A stretch of 64,000 bases of DNA, from the NCBI RefSeq assembly GCF_030412265.1, contig NZ_JAUHLN010000001.1:1433438-1497437 (forward strand). Direction: 5' to 3'. Below the pieces are notes generated by a model. The model was not told the DNA's origin. It did no database searches and saw only the letters and a program-made list of their open reading frames with translations. How positions within the stretch are numbered: position 1 is the stretch's first letter; each line of letters begins with the position of its first letter. The position numbers and the translations under genes are program-made. This stretch comes from Fictibacillus terranigra (GTDB lineage Bacteria > Bacillota > Bacilli > Bacillales > Fictibacillaceae). Of this stretch, positions 33,860 through 42,986 are shown one piece after another.

Positions 33860-34327
33860 ATGTCCGGGTTGCTTGCCGTATTAGCGTACTTTTTTAAAGA
33901 AGTCATGCTGTTTGTTTCCTACGTAAAAAACAATGCATTTCCGCAGCCCCTCTCCGAAAATGAAGAGAAAGAATACTTAAAAGCGATGGCCGAAGGGGAC
34001 CAGGAGGCCAGAAGCAAACTGATCGAACACAACTTGCGTTTGGTTGCACATATCGTAAAGAAATTTGAAAATACAGGGGAAGATACGGAAGACTTGATTT
34101 CCATCGGAACCATTGGACTGATCAAGGCGATCGAGAGCTATTCGAGAGGGAAGGGTACGAAGCTTGCGACGTATGCAGCCAGATGTATTGAAAATGAGAT
34201 TCTAATGTCAATAGTGGTGCATGAAAAATACATTATAGGTAATGTGCACCCACAAGGATGGGTGCTTTTTTTATTTATATCTACTCTCCTGGTTTTGCTG
34301 GTCATGGAATCAGTTGGAGTGGTTTAG
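33860..34327 (+). CDS. sigK: RNA polymerase sigma-K, N-terminal half, interrupted (SpoIVCB-like)
   Basis: Residues 1-116 match sigma-K closely: the pro-sequence region with [12 protein letters not shown], then region 2 ([53 protein letters not shown]). Similarity ends exactly there; the next 39 codons (SIVVHEKY to ESVGVV) are unrelated, and regions 3-4 (promoter -35 binding) are absent. Codons 112-113 contain AATGA (34193-34197), the crossover sequence I recall for the skin element in B. subtilis sigK. No SpoIIIC half or SpoIVCA recombinase is in the window. RBS GGGAGGTG. Either an active skin-type split gene or a broken copy. Confidence 0.9.
   Translation: MSGLLAVLAYFFKEVMLFVSYVKNNAFPQPLSENEEKEYLKAMAEGDQEARSKLIEHNLRLVAHIVKKFENTGEDTEDLISIGTIGLIKAIESYSRGKGTKLATYAARCIENEILMSIVVHEKYIIGNVHPQGWVLFLFISTLLVLLVMESVGVV
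34246..34272 (+). terminator. Terminator just beyond the sigK junction
   Basis: GCACCC pairs with GGGTGC around 8 bases, then TTTTTTT. It lies 48 bases after the AATGA junction, inside the out-of-family tail, and would stop sigK transcription in the unrearranged state. Confidence 0.8.
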
Positions 34328-34593
34328 CCATGAGATTTCAAATTTAAGTAATAATGAACGGAAAAAATCTTAAGACTGGATACAGTAAATAAGACTACAG
34401 CTAACACAGAGCTTTTTCACTATCATTATGTGGGTTTTGTGACAAAATGGACTATACTTGTTCACTTATATTTTTCGATTGTAATAGGGAAGGAAATGTA
34501 AAGGGTTTGATTAGGACATATATACCTTTCAAAAAATGAACGAGAGCATATCCTAAAAAATAAATATGATTAGGAGGAAACCAAATTAGAAAC

Positions 34594-35460
34594 ATGGACA
34601 TGAACCCATCAGATCTTTGCATAGAATTTGCAAGGATCCTCAATTCAACACCTAGTGTGGTTAATGGTGTTTGCTTGGCTACGCGGTCACGCACGAACAT
34701 TCATCCAGTGGTTTTAGGAAGAAAGGCTGAGTCTTTTATGTTTGTTCCCCAAGCGTTTTCGTTCGAAAATATGGACGAAAAAGGGAATGCACTATGCCTA
34801 GGGGAGACTGTTATTCTTCAAGAAGAAATCAACCCATTTTTAACCAAGCTTCGCCAGTTTGGTATTATTGTTACTGCCGTTCATAATCACTGGCTTTTTG
34901 ATAAGCCACGACTTATGTATATGCATTTTGAATCAATCGATCAACCACTTGGATTTGCCAGAAAAGTTAGAGAAGCTATGAAGGTTTTAATTACCCGAGA
35001 TGTTTATGGTAACTGTGATTACGAAAAGAAAGTAATAATAGGTAATCCAGGTCTTTGTGATGAATTCAATGACATTCTTGGTGGGGCAATGCACACTTTT
35101 GAAAATGGAATTTGTACGGTAATGAAATTGCGTAACAATATAAAACCTGTTGTCCTTGGTAGACGAGGAAGGTCATTTTTACTCATTCCTCAAATGTTTA
35201 CATTTGAGTCCATGACAAAAGATGGTCGTGCGCTTTGTAGTGGGGAAACTGTAATCCTTCAAGAGGAAATTAATCCCTTTATTAGTAAATTACGTGAACA
35301 TGGGATTATCGTTACTGCGGTTCATAATCATTGGCTTTTTGAAAGTCCACGGCTTATGTTTATGCATTTTGAATCAATCGATAAACCACTGGCCTTTGCA
35401 AAGAAAGTAAGGGATGCATTAAGCGTGCTTACTACTAAAAAGGTCCGTGGCCATTGTTAA
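34594..35460 (+). CDS. DUF1259 protein, tandem duplication
   Basis: 288 residues made of two ~140-residue repeats. Each has LCxEFxxIL, then PVVLGR(K/R)..SF, GETVILQEEINPF, KLRxxGIIVTAVHNHWLF and PRLM(Y/F)MHFESID. The conserved His/Glu set (HNHW, MHFE) suggests a metal or ligand site in each half. No signal peptide, unlike mycobacterial LppY/LpqO of the same family. AGGAGG at 34572-34577 is 16 bases from this ATG but 7 from an in-frame ATT at 34585. Function unknown. Confidence 0.82.
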   Translation: MDMNPSDLCIEFARILNSTPSVVNGVCLATRSRTNIHPVVLGRKAESFMFVPQAFSFENMDEKGNALCLGETVILQEEINPFLTKLRQFGIIVTAVHNHWLFDKPRLMYMHFESIDQPLGFARKVREAMKVLITRDVYGNCDYEKKVIIGNPGLCDEFNDILGGAMHTFENGICTVMKLRNNIKPVVLGRRGRSFLLIPQMFTFESMTKDGRALCSGETVILQEEINPFISKLREHGIIVTAVHNHWLFESPRLMFMHFESIDKPLAFAKKVRDALSVLTTKKVRGHC

Positions 35461-35485
35461 TTAATAAATGCTTTAGTGATTTAAA

Positions 35486-35515
35486 CATGCGATTCTCATA
35501 AAGAATCGCTTTTTT
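35486..35515 (+). terminator. Terminator after DUF1259 gene
   Basis: GCGATTCT pairs with AGAATCGC around 5 bases, followed by TTTTTTC. Confidence 0.9.
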
Positions 35516-35939
35516 CTTTAACTTATAACTCCTAGTTTGAAAAGTTTCACCTTCAACTAAACTGCCACTTTAACTCAATAAAAAAGCCATTTCAGTGGAT
35601 GAAAATATTCAATTGTTGAACCCTAACAACCTGAAAGAAACAAATAGAAGCATGAAACAAATGGATGGTTTTTAATTTTGTCTGAAATGTTATCAATTGA
35701 TAACGACGCTGAAAGATTTGGTCGTTCTTGTCCAACATTTTTCCTTAGCTTAAAGAGCTGTATTGTATTGATTCTATTTCAGGTACAACTCCAAGGCATC
35801 TGTGTGGAACTCGGATGCTATTGGTCCAGACGGTCGCTTTCATCAGTTTCGTTGCCCTCACGCTGATTGTTTAGTTTTTATTCAACAAACGGGTGCATTC
35901 TTAAATAGAAAGCGCCTTTTTTTTGCATGATCCAATAGG
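35516..35939. other. Intergenic, no supported gene
   Basis: About 420 bases. Short frames here have no ribosome site. At 35884-35896 stands AACAAACGGGTGC, identical to a motif at 62958-62970. It leads into a GGTGC/GCGCC stem and T8, a likely terminator (35891-35926) oriented plus. Confidence 0.5.
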
Positions 35940-37106
35940 TCAAACAGTTGCGTTTCTGTTTTCATTAATTTTTAAGAAAAACAGAAAAATTTTCAGTTGG
36001 ACTGCATCATTGAAACGTTTTGGATTTAATCCCCAAAGCTGTTTCACCTTATCAAGTCGATAGTTTACTGTATTTCGGTGAACATTTAATTGTTTAGAAG
36101 TTAGTTCAACATTTAAATCCAAGTCTAAGAACATTTCAAGAGTATCTTGTAACTCGGAATCTAAATAAGAAGAACTTTGATGTGAAAATTCATTAAAATA
36201 GGAATTCATGAATTCCTCTGGGATTTTATCCAGTATTCTTGTAATGCCCCATTCATGAATGTGCATAACCTTTTTTGGATAATTCAACTTTTTTATTATT
36301 TTAATGCTTTGTGATGCCTCCTTGTAGCTTTCCCGGTATCCAATAATGGTTTTTTTAGAAGTACCAATGCCTATACAAACATCAAAATGCTCATTCCTTA
36401 ATTTTTCATATATGCGCTCCGATAAATGCCTGATTTTAATCAAATCGTGATTATTTTTATCTTGAAATGCCATCATAAATTGATCTTTTCCAATGAAGGA
36501 AATGAAATGTGGAGTGAAATAAAGACTCATAAGCTGCAGAATTCGTTCCTGTTTTTCCGATAACTCGTCATATATTGATGTTTTATTGGTGAAGTCTCCC
36601 ACTTCTACCAGAACAAACGTACATAATTGCGCTGTATTCATCTTAAGGAATTCAGCTCTTTTTTCTAAGTCAATGAAATTTGTGAAATGTGGGTTAACTA
36701 GGTCAAGAGCCCATTCCTGAATAACCTTCCTTTTTTGGTTGAGCTGCCCACTCAAATAATGTTGCTGTAAAAGAGCTTCGACCGTTATTTTAACAATGGA
36801 GGCGATATTATAAACTTCTTTAGGATCCCCCGTTATACCTACAGTGCCAATGCATTCATTTAGATATAAGATTGGTAAATTCACTCCTGGTTTAGTGCCC
36901 ATTAAATTTCCACATTCAGAAGGATAGATCAAACGTTCCGATTTCATTTCCATGACTTCGATGGCACCTTGATGAACCTGATGAATCCTCTCTGAATCGC
37001 TGCTGGCAACGATGACACCGTCGGCATCCATTATGTTAATGTTACGGCCTGCAACTTTTGCTATTTTTCCAATGATCGGCTGTGCAAGTTCTGATGTAAT
37101 CAACAT
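35940..37106 (-). CDS. CdaR-family regulator (sugar diacid type)
   Basis: 388 residues. The N-terminal sensor (about 1-135) reads LAQPIIGKIAKVAGRNINIM and GTKPGVNLPI, typical of the diacid recognition domain. The C-terminal PucR-type HTH is QLNVHRNTVNYRLDKVKQLW near 345. ATG 37106 follows AAGGAG by 9 bases. It diverges from the glycerate kinase gene. CdaR proteins sense glycerate or sugar diacids and activate neighbouring glycerate genes, which fits the location. Confidence 0.9.
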   Translation of the reverse strand: MLITSELAQPIIGKIAKVAGRNINIMDADGVIVASSDSERIHQVHQGAIEVMEMKSERLIYPSECGNLMGTKPGVNLPILYLNECIGTVGITGDPKEVYNIASIVKITVEALLQQHYLSGQLNQKRKVIQEWALDLVNPHFTNFIDLEKRAEFLKMNTAQLCTFVLVEVGDFTNKTSIYDELSEKQERILQLMSLYFTPHFISFIGKDQFMMAFQDKNNHDLIKIRHLSERIYEKLRNEHFDVCIGIGTSKKTIIGYRESYKEASQSIKIIKKLNYPKKVMHIHEWGITRILDKIPEEFMNSYFNEFSHQSSSYLDSELQDTLEMFLDLDLNVELTSKQLNVHRNTVNYRLDKVKQLWGLNPKRFNDAVQLKIFLFFLKINENRNATV

Positions 37107-37272
37107 CGATCTCAACTCCTTCAAAATAATAGTACTTCACTTTTTGTGCATTTGAACAAAAATTTTCCGATTTTGTGCGGTGAAATTTAGAAATATAGTT
37201 AATGAATTTATGTAGATTATTAGATAGATTAATAATATGACAATTTTGAATAGACAAAAAGCGAGGCTTATG

Positions 37273-38394
37273 ATGCGAATAATAATAGCTCCTGATTCAT
37301 TTAAAGAATGTCTTTCGGCAAGGGAAGTAGCAATTAGTATACGAAAAGGATTTGAATCTGAATTACCTGCCGCTAAGGTTGATATTTTTCCAATGGCTGA
37401 TGGCGGAGAAGGAACGATGGATGCATTAGTTTATTCCACTAAAGGAAGAAAAGTGGAAATAAGAAGCACAGGTCCCCATGGTAAAGAGACAAATTCCTGC
37501 TATGGAGTTTTAGGGGATGAACAGACCGTAGTTATTGAAGTTGCAAATGTAGCGGGCCTACAGATGGTGATTGAAAGGAACCCGCTTATTACAACCTCAT
37601 ATGGTTTGGGTGAACAGATTAACCATGCGTTGAATGAGGGATACCGTAAATTTATCATAGGTTTAGGTGGAAGCGCCACCAATGACGGCGGGATGGGCAT
37701 GTTACAGGCGTTAGGCGGGATCTTTCTTGATAAAAAAGGTACTATGGTTCCACCTAATGGAGGCGGACTCGAACAAATTCATTCTATTGACTTGTCTGGT
37801 ATTAACCCAATACTGACAGAATGTGAATTAATCGTAGCGAGTGATGTTGATAATGTTCTCTGCGGTCCAAGCGGAGCATCCCATGTGTTTGGTCCTCAAA
37901 AAGGGGCAACACCTGAAGATGTTGTACGGCTGGATTTTGGTTTAAAACATTATGCTGACCTTTTGGAAAGAACATTAGGTGGGTCAATGCAAAACGAGGC
38001 GGGTGCTGGCGCCGCTGGGGGATTGGGATTTGCCTTTTTAGTACTCGGCGCCCAAATTCAATCGGGAGCCAAAATTGTAGCTGAGGCAATGGAATTGGAG
38101 CACCAAATAAAATCTGCGGATTGGGTTGTGACAGGCGAGGGAAAGTCTGATTTTCAATCTTTATACGGGAAAGTTCCCATTTATGTTGCGAAAATTGCTG
38201 AACGCTACAATGCCAAACCGTTATTAATTTCTGGATCGTTGGGAAGAGGGTATGAGCAATTATATGATTATTTTATTAGCTGCCAATCAATCACAAATGG
38301 TCCGATGAGTTTGCAGGATGCCATTAACAATGGTAAACAATTACTGATAAATACATCACGGGATGTAGCAAGGCTCATTAAGTTAATTAAATAG
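37273..38394 (+). CDS. garK: Glycerate kinase (GarK/GlxK family)
   Basis: Phosphorylates D-glycerate (to 2-phosphoglycerate in this family). The 373-residue protein opens RIIIAPDSFKECLSAREVA and shows FPMADGGEGT, the glycine-rich FIIGLGGSATNDGGMGML, NEAGAGAAGGLG and VVTGEGKSDFQSLYGK. I choose ATG 37273, 6 bases after GCGAGG. First gene of a run with an amidase and a permease, divergent from cdaR. With the mannosidase cluster downstream it would consume the glycerate released from mannosylglycerate. Confidence 0.93.
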   Translation: MRIIIAPDSFKECLSAREVAISIRKGFESELPAAKVDIFPMADGGEGTMDALVYSTKGRKVEIRSTGPHGKETNSCYGVLGDEQTVVIEVANVAGLQMVIERNPLITTSYGLGEQINHALNEGYRKFIIGLGGSATNDGGMGMLQALGGIFLDKKGTMVPPNGGGLEQIHSIDLSGINPILTECELIVASDVDNVLCGPSGASHVFGPQKGATPEDVVRLDFGLKHYADLLERTLGGSMQNEAGAGAAGGLGFAFLVLGAQIQSGAKIVAEAMELEHQIKSADWVVTGEGKSDFQSLYGKVPIYVAKIAERYNAKPLLISGSLGRGYEQLYDYFISCQSITNGPMSLQDAINNGKQLLINTSRDVARLIKLIK

Positions 38395-38430
38395 TGGGAA
38401 TTAAAAAGTAAAATAGAGGAGGTTCTCAAA

Positions 38431-39297
38431 TTGACAAAGGTCGCGATTGGACAAATTACACCAGTTACTGGTGACAAAAAGCAAAATTTAAAGAAAATGA
38501 AGGAGCTGACGCTTGAAGCGGTGGAGCAAGGCGCCCAATTAATCGTGTTTCCGGAACTAGCATTAACCGGATATAACTGTGGTGATGACTTTTTCGAAGT
38601 GGCCGAACCAATACCGGGAGAGGCAACATGTTTTTTTGAAGAATTGGCGCACAATCATGATATCCATATTATTTGGGGCATGCCGGAGAAAAGTATTAGC
38701 GGTGTTCTATATAATGCAGCTGCATTAGTAGGACCCAATGGATTTATTGGAAAATGGAGAAAGAATACGTTGCCAGGACACGCAACAGACCAAACAGGAC
38801 CGGGAGCGTTTCCAGACCGCAGATATTTTAAAGCAGGTGAAGACTTACCCGTTTACGATACTGAAATAGGAAAAATAGGAGTATTGATCTGTTACGATAT
38901 CTTTTTTCCTGAATTATCACGTGCACTTACGATGAAAGGTGCTGATTTAATCGTTGGAATTTCTGGTTCTCCCACATTTGAAAAAGAGATATTTGAGCCG
39001 ATCGTCAAAGTTCGGGCAATGGAAAATATCATTAATTTTGTTTATACCAACCTGGTGGGGAAAGAAGGGGATACCGAGTATTGGGGTGGAGGCTGTATTG
39101 TAAGTGCCGGTGACAAGGAGACCAAGGTACCAGGGCATCCAATTCTCTGTAAAGCGCCATACGAGGGAGAATGTATCACTCTGGCTGAAATCGATATTCA
39201 AGCCCATCATAAGGTTCGGCCGTATTTTCCGGTATTAAGAGATCTAACAACACGAATGTATGAACAACTTGCTGATATCCATCGAAAATTGTCTTAA
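38431..39297 (+). CDS. Carbon-nitrogen hydrolase (nitrilase-superfamily amidase)
   Basis: 288 residues with the full Glu-Lys-Cys triad: FPELALTGY (Glu), GKWRKNTLPGH (Lys) and LICYDIFFPE (Cys). These enzymes split amides or carbamoyl compounds, releasing ammonia. TTG start at 38431, 8 bases after GAGGAGG. It lies 36 bases after glycerate kinase. The pairing suggests an amide whose acid product is glycerate, for example glyceramide. That substrate is inference only. Confidence 0.88.
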   Translation: MTKVAIGQITPVTGDKKQNLKKMKELTLEAVEQGAQLIVFPELALTGYNCGDDFFEVAEPIPGEATCFFEELAHNHDIHIIWGMPEKSISGVLYNAAALVGPNGFIGKWRKNTLPGHATDQTGPGAFPDRRYFKAGEDLPVYDTEIGKIGVLICYDIFFPELSRALTMKGADLIVGISGSPTFEKEIFEPIVKVRAMENIINFVYTNLVGKEGDTEYWGGGCIVSAGDKETKVPGHPILCKAPYEGECITLAEIDIQAHHKVRPYFPVLRDLTTRMYEQLADIHRKLS

Positions 39298-39335
39298 TTA
39301 TTGTTAAGAAAAAAATTGAAAAGGTGGGGGAAGGT

Positions 39336-40808
39336 ATGAGTAAGTGGAAAGAATGGTTTCAGGGGCCTCAGGATATTACCAAAGCAGAAGCGGTAGAAGA
39401 TTATGCGATAGGCCGTGTTCCTGCTCGTTACCGCTGGCCAATACCCGCAATTATTCTTGTTCTTTTAGGAAATTCGACGGCGATGTTTTTCTTTACTTAT
39501 GGTGCCGAATTTGGTTATACAGTTGGCTGGCCGACCATGCTCATCCCTATTTTGTACTTTTTTATCGGTGCCACCATTATCGGTTCATGCACGATGAAGA
39601 TTGCCAGCAAAGAAGGCCTGTCGATGAGTCTGTTAACAAGAGGGCTTGGTTTTGGGTACTTGGGCTCGGCGGTAACATCATTGATATATGCGATTAACTA
39701 TATCTTTTATTTTATTTTTGAAGGAACAATCGTTACCCATGCTATTGCCAATTATGCAGGTATTGAAATTAATTCCGCTGGGGGAATAGCGATTTTTGCT
39801 GTTTTAGGTTTAATAACGATCTGGTTTGTGTGGAAAGGGATGACGTCCATGCAATTTTTGCAAACATGGGGAGTTCCTATCTTTCTTATTTTATTCCTTA
39901 TTGGAATGTATCAGCTTTCGTTTAATTATGATATTGTTGGAACGGCTTCCTGGATGCCAAGAAACGATGTAACAGCAACTACGATGTGGACGGCAATGAA
40001 TATGGCCAATGGCCAGCTTGTATTTCAGGGTTTATTGGCTACAGATTATGGACGTTTTGCGAAACCAAGTATAACGTATAAAGGAACCGCTACGATTATG
40101 GTCGGAATGTTAATTCCGATGCTTGCCGTTATACTTCTCGGGGCAATGCTCGCTTATACACTTTTGCCCAACCTTGAAAATACCACCTATTCGCTGGCTT
40201 CTGATCCAGGTTTTGTGTTCCCTTTTGTAATGGGAATAGTTGGTGTTGTGTTTGCGGTCATAACCCAAATAAGAATCAATGTCATGAATTTGTACTCCGG
40301 ATCGTTGGCTCTATCCAATACGATGGACAGTATGTTTAATTATCGTCCTGGCCGACAATGGTGGATGATGTTGGTTTGGCTGTTAGGGGTCATATTTTAC
40401 GCGGTGAATGTTCTTCAATATATGAATACTTTCCTGGCTATTACCGGTATATTAACGAACACCTGGGTTTTCATTATCCTAACAGATTATTATATCTGCA
40501 GAAAAGTGTTTAAACTGGCTCCCACTGAATTTGTGGAGTATCGACAGGAGTATCTTCGTTCCTGGAACCCGGCAGGTATTATATCTTTATCCGTAGCTGT
40601 TATTATTGGCACACTTGGTGTGTTTAATGTTTATCCGATTTACTACGCCTCCTTTTTAGCGATGCTTACTGGACCTGTGTTACATGTACTCATATCAGTA
40701 ATGACAAAAGGGAAATACTATTTTTCGAAGTTTCCTGCAGATGTTGAAACCAACTGGTCACCGGGAGTTTCATATTCAAGTGCTGACAGGAGTTCAAGTA
40801 CAAACTGA
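39336..40808 (+). CDS. NCS1-family permease (cytosine/purine/allantoin type)
   Basis: 490 residues and about 12 helices. The family start is EDYAIGRVPARYRWPIPAI, with GNSTAMFFFTYGAEFGY in helix 1-2 and MNLYSGSLALSN in helix 8. NCS1 permeases import nucleobases, hydantoins or related nitrogen compounds with Na+ or H+. ATG 39336 follows GGTGGGGG. Last gene of the garK-amidase-permease operon; it probably brings in the amide used by the hydrolase. Substrate unknown. Confidence 0.85.
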   Translation: MSKWKEWFQGPQDITKAEAVEDYAIGRVPARYRWPIPAIILVLLGNSTAMFFFTYGAEFGYTVGWPTMLIPILYFFIGATIIGSCTMKIASKEGLSMSLLTRGLGFGYLGSAVTSLIYAINYIFYFIFEGTIVTHAIANYAGIEINSAGGIAIFAVLGLITIWFVWKGMTSMQFLQTWGVPIFLILFLIGMYQLSFNYDIVGTASWMPRNDVTATTMWTAMNMANGQLVFQGLLATDYGRFAKPSITYKGTATIMVGMLIPMLAVILLGAMLAYTLLPNLENTTYSLASDPGFVFPFVMGIVGVVFAVITQIRINVMNLYSGSLALSNTMDSMFNYRPGRQWWMMLVWLLGVIFYAVNVLQYMNTFLAITGILTNTWVFIILTDYYICRKVFKLAPTEFVEYRQEYLRSWNPAGIISLSVAVIIGTLGVFNVYPIYYASFLAMLTGPVLHVLISVMTKGKYYFSKFPADVETNWSPGVSYSSADRSSSTN

Positions 40809-40849
40809 TCTATATTTTTTGGATATGCCGTTTAATACAACAATAAGAA

Positions 40850-40887
40850 AGAAGAACCTGTTTTAATACATGGTTCTTCTTTTTTGT
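40850..40887 (+). terminator. Terminator after permease
   Basis: AAGAAGAACC pairs with GGTTCTTCTT, then TTTTG. Confidence 0.9.
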
Positions 40888-40894
40888 ACCTGTG

Positions 40895-40908
40895 TGTAAG
40901 CGTTTCCT
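40895..40908 (+). promoter_or_regulatory. cre (CcpA) site candidate
   Basis: TGTAAGCGTTTCCT fits the cre core WTGNAANCGNWNNCW at all but the outermost base. It lies about 160 bases before the PTS IIA start and would give glucose repression of the mannosylglycerate genes. A TATAAT follows at 40956-40961 with a poor -35, as expected for an activator-dependent promoter. Confidence 0.6.
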
Positions 40909-41070
40909 ATGCACTTAGGAAAAGAGTTAATTTTTATTCTGTTAAGCACGGTTTTATAATAATAAGTGTAGTTCAATAGGAGGTTCCTTCACTAATAACT
41001 AGATAAGTAAACAAGAAATAAATCCGGATTATTTCTTATACCGCTACCAAAGAGAATGAGGGTGGAATTT

Positions 41071-41544
41071 TTGGAAATAACATCATTGATTAATGAAGAC
41101 CTGATAGATCTCAAAATTGATGCTTCAAATCAACAAGCAGTGATTGAGTACCTGGCTTCGTTACTCGAAAACCAGGATCGCATTGAATCAAAATCAGCTT
41201 TTATTCAAGGGGTAATGGAAAGGGAATCACAATTCACAACAGGCTTTGGAAATGGGATTGCGATTCCGCATTGCAAAAGTGAAACCGTCAAGAATACGAG
41301 CATTGTTATTGGAAAAATGAAAAATGAAGTGGATTGGAAAGCAATGGATGATCGAGGAGTTTCATTTGTAATCATGCTTGCCATCCCAGAATCAGAAGGT
41401 GGAACCACTCATCTTCAAATTCTATCCACACTGTCTGGAAAATTAATCGATGATGATTTTCGGACAAGTTTAATGAATGCTGCACATAAAGAGAATGTAT
41501 TACGTTTATTAGAAGATTGCGTTAGTAAAAAATCCAACTCATAA
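41071..41544 (+). CDS. PTS fructose/mannitol-type IIA component
   Basis: Carries phosphate from HPr to the IIB protein. 157 residues; the phosphorylated His is in TTGFGNGIAIPHCKSE. I prefer TTG 41071 (MEITSLINED) because GAGGGTGG lies just upstream; ATG 41056 has no site. First gene of a IIA-IIB-IIC-mannosidase-regulator operon. In E. coli MngA these three parts are one polypeptide. Confidence 0.9.
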   Translation: MEITSLINEDLIDLKIDASNQQAVIEYLASLLENQDRIESKSAFIQGVMERESQFTTGFGNGIAIPHCKSETVKNTSIVIGKMKNEVDWKAMDDRGVSFVIMLAIPESEGGTTHLQILSTLSGKLIDDDFRTSLMNAAHKENVLRLLEDCVSKKSNS

Positions 41545-41556
41545 GGAGAGATTGTT

Positions 41557-41868
41557 ATGAAATTGATCGCTATTACAGCTTGTCCCGCTGGTGTTGCACA
41601 TACACATATGGCTGCTGCTGCCTTAGAAGCTTCTGCTAAAAAAATGGGTTTAAAAATTAAGGTTGAAAAACAAGGTGCGATGGGAATTGAAAACGCCATC
41701 AAAGAAAAAGAAGTCTCAGAAGCAGAAGCACTTATTCTTGCGGTAGATACGGCCATTGCAAAGTCTGAACGATTTAATAATATCCCAACCGTTAAAGTTT
41801 CAGTTGCAGAGGCGGTAAAAAATCCTCAAGGATTACTAAATCAGGCTATCGAACTTGCAAAGAAATAA
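41557..41868 (+). CDS. PTS fructose-type IIB component
   Basis: 103 residues. The active-site Cys is in ITACPAGVAHTHMAA, the hallmark of fructose-class IIB. It transfers phosphate to the sugar during uptake by IIC. It begins 12 bases after IIA with AAGGAGAG upstream. Confidence 0.93.
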   Translation: MKLIAITACPAGVAHTHMAAAALEASAKKMGLKIKVEKQGAMGIENAIKEKEVSEAEALILAVDTAIAKSERFNNIPTVKVSVAEAVKNPQGLLNQAIELAKK

Positions 41869-41893
41869 TCGTTGTTAGGAAAGGAAGGTCACT

Positions 41894-42913
41894 ATGAAAA
41901 AGGTGCTAGAAGAAGCAAAAACACATCTAATGACCGGTGTTTCATATATGCTGCCTTTCGTCGTAGCGGGGGGATTGTTACTTACGATCGGATTACTGCT
42001 TGGCGGTGGAGAACAAGAAACAGGCTACGCTAAAAAAATAGTAGAAACCGGTACTCTCATTTTCTCTCTTATGGTCCCAGTTATGGCGGGTTATATGTCA
42101 TACTCGATTGCTGACAGGCCGGGTATTGCTCCTGGAATGGTAGGTGGTTTGATTGCAAATGAAATCGGAGCAGGCTTTTTAGGCGGGATTGTTGCAGGTT
42201 TCCTTGCGGGTTATATCGTAGAGGGACTAAAAAAAATGCCTATGCATAGATATTTTGCTCAATTAAAACCAATCATTGTTATTCCTTTATTGGGCGCAGG
42301 AAGTGTTGCGTTATTAATGTATATTATAGGTCAGCCGATTGCTGCACTTTCAAAAGAATTAACCGCTTGGTTAACTTCATTAAGCGGCGGGAACTTATTA
42401 ATTCTTGGGCTAATTATAGGTGCTATGATGGCGTTTGATATGGGAGGACCTGTTAATAAAGTAGCTTTTGCTTTCTGTGTAGGTATGTTGAAAGATGGTG
42501 TATATGCTCCAATGGCGGCTTGTTGGATCGGAATCATGACACCGCCTATTGGTTTAGCACTTGCAACCAGACTAGCTCCAAAGAAATTTACGTTAGCAGA
42601 AAGACAAAGTGCGCTTCCAAGTACATTCATGGGAGCAACAGGAATAACGGAGGGGGCTATTCCATTTGCAGTAAGTGACCCACTGCGTGTTATTCCATCG
42701 ATTGTCATTGGTTCAGCGGTTGGCGGCGGGTTAGCGCTTTCATTAGGTGCAAAAGCCCCAGTCCCAAGTGGCGGTGTATTCGTACTGCCATTCTTCACAA
42801 AACCCATTATGTTCTTAATTGCTTTTACAGCTGCAATCCTTGTAACGGCTTTTATAGTAGCTGCCTTAAAGAATAATATTGAAGAAGAAATGCCGATTAC
42901 AGAAGAAGCGTAA
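41894..42913 (+). CDS. PTS fructose-type IIC permease
   Basis: 339 residues and about nine helices. HLMTGVSYMLPFVVAGGLLL, DMGGPVNKVAFAFCVGML and ITEGAIPFAVSDPLR are the conserved IIC segments that form the sugar channel. It imports the sugar as its phosphate together with IIA and IIB. The adjacent GH38 mannosidase points to 2-O-mannosylglycerate. Confidence 0.93.
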   Translation: MKKVLEEAKTHLMTGVSYMLPFVVAGGLLLTIGLLLGGGEQETGYAKKIVETGTLIFSLMVPVMAGYMSYSIADRPGIAPGMVGGLIANEIGAGFLGGIVAGFLAGYIVEGLKKMPMHRYFAQLKPIIVIPLLGAGSVALLMYIIGQPIAALSKELTAWLTSLSGGNLLILGLIIGAMMAFDMGGPVNKVAFAFCVGMLKDGVYAPMAACWIGIMTPPIGLALATRLAPKKFTLAERQSALPSTFMGATGITEGAIPFAVSDPLRVIPSIVIGSAVGGGLALSLGAKAPVPSGGVFVLPFFTKPIMFLIAFTAAILVTAFIVAALKNNIEEEMPITEEA

Positions 42914-42986
42914 ATCATAAATTTGAGAGGGGGGATCTAAATCATAGGTTCCCCTTGTTTTTCATTATAATAATGGAGGCATCTAA

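Noticed and set aside
35678-35866. 62-codon plus-strand frame
   Set aside because: No ribosome site, no family and no strong coding look.
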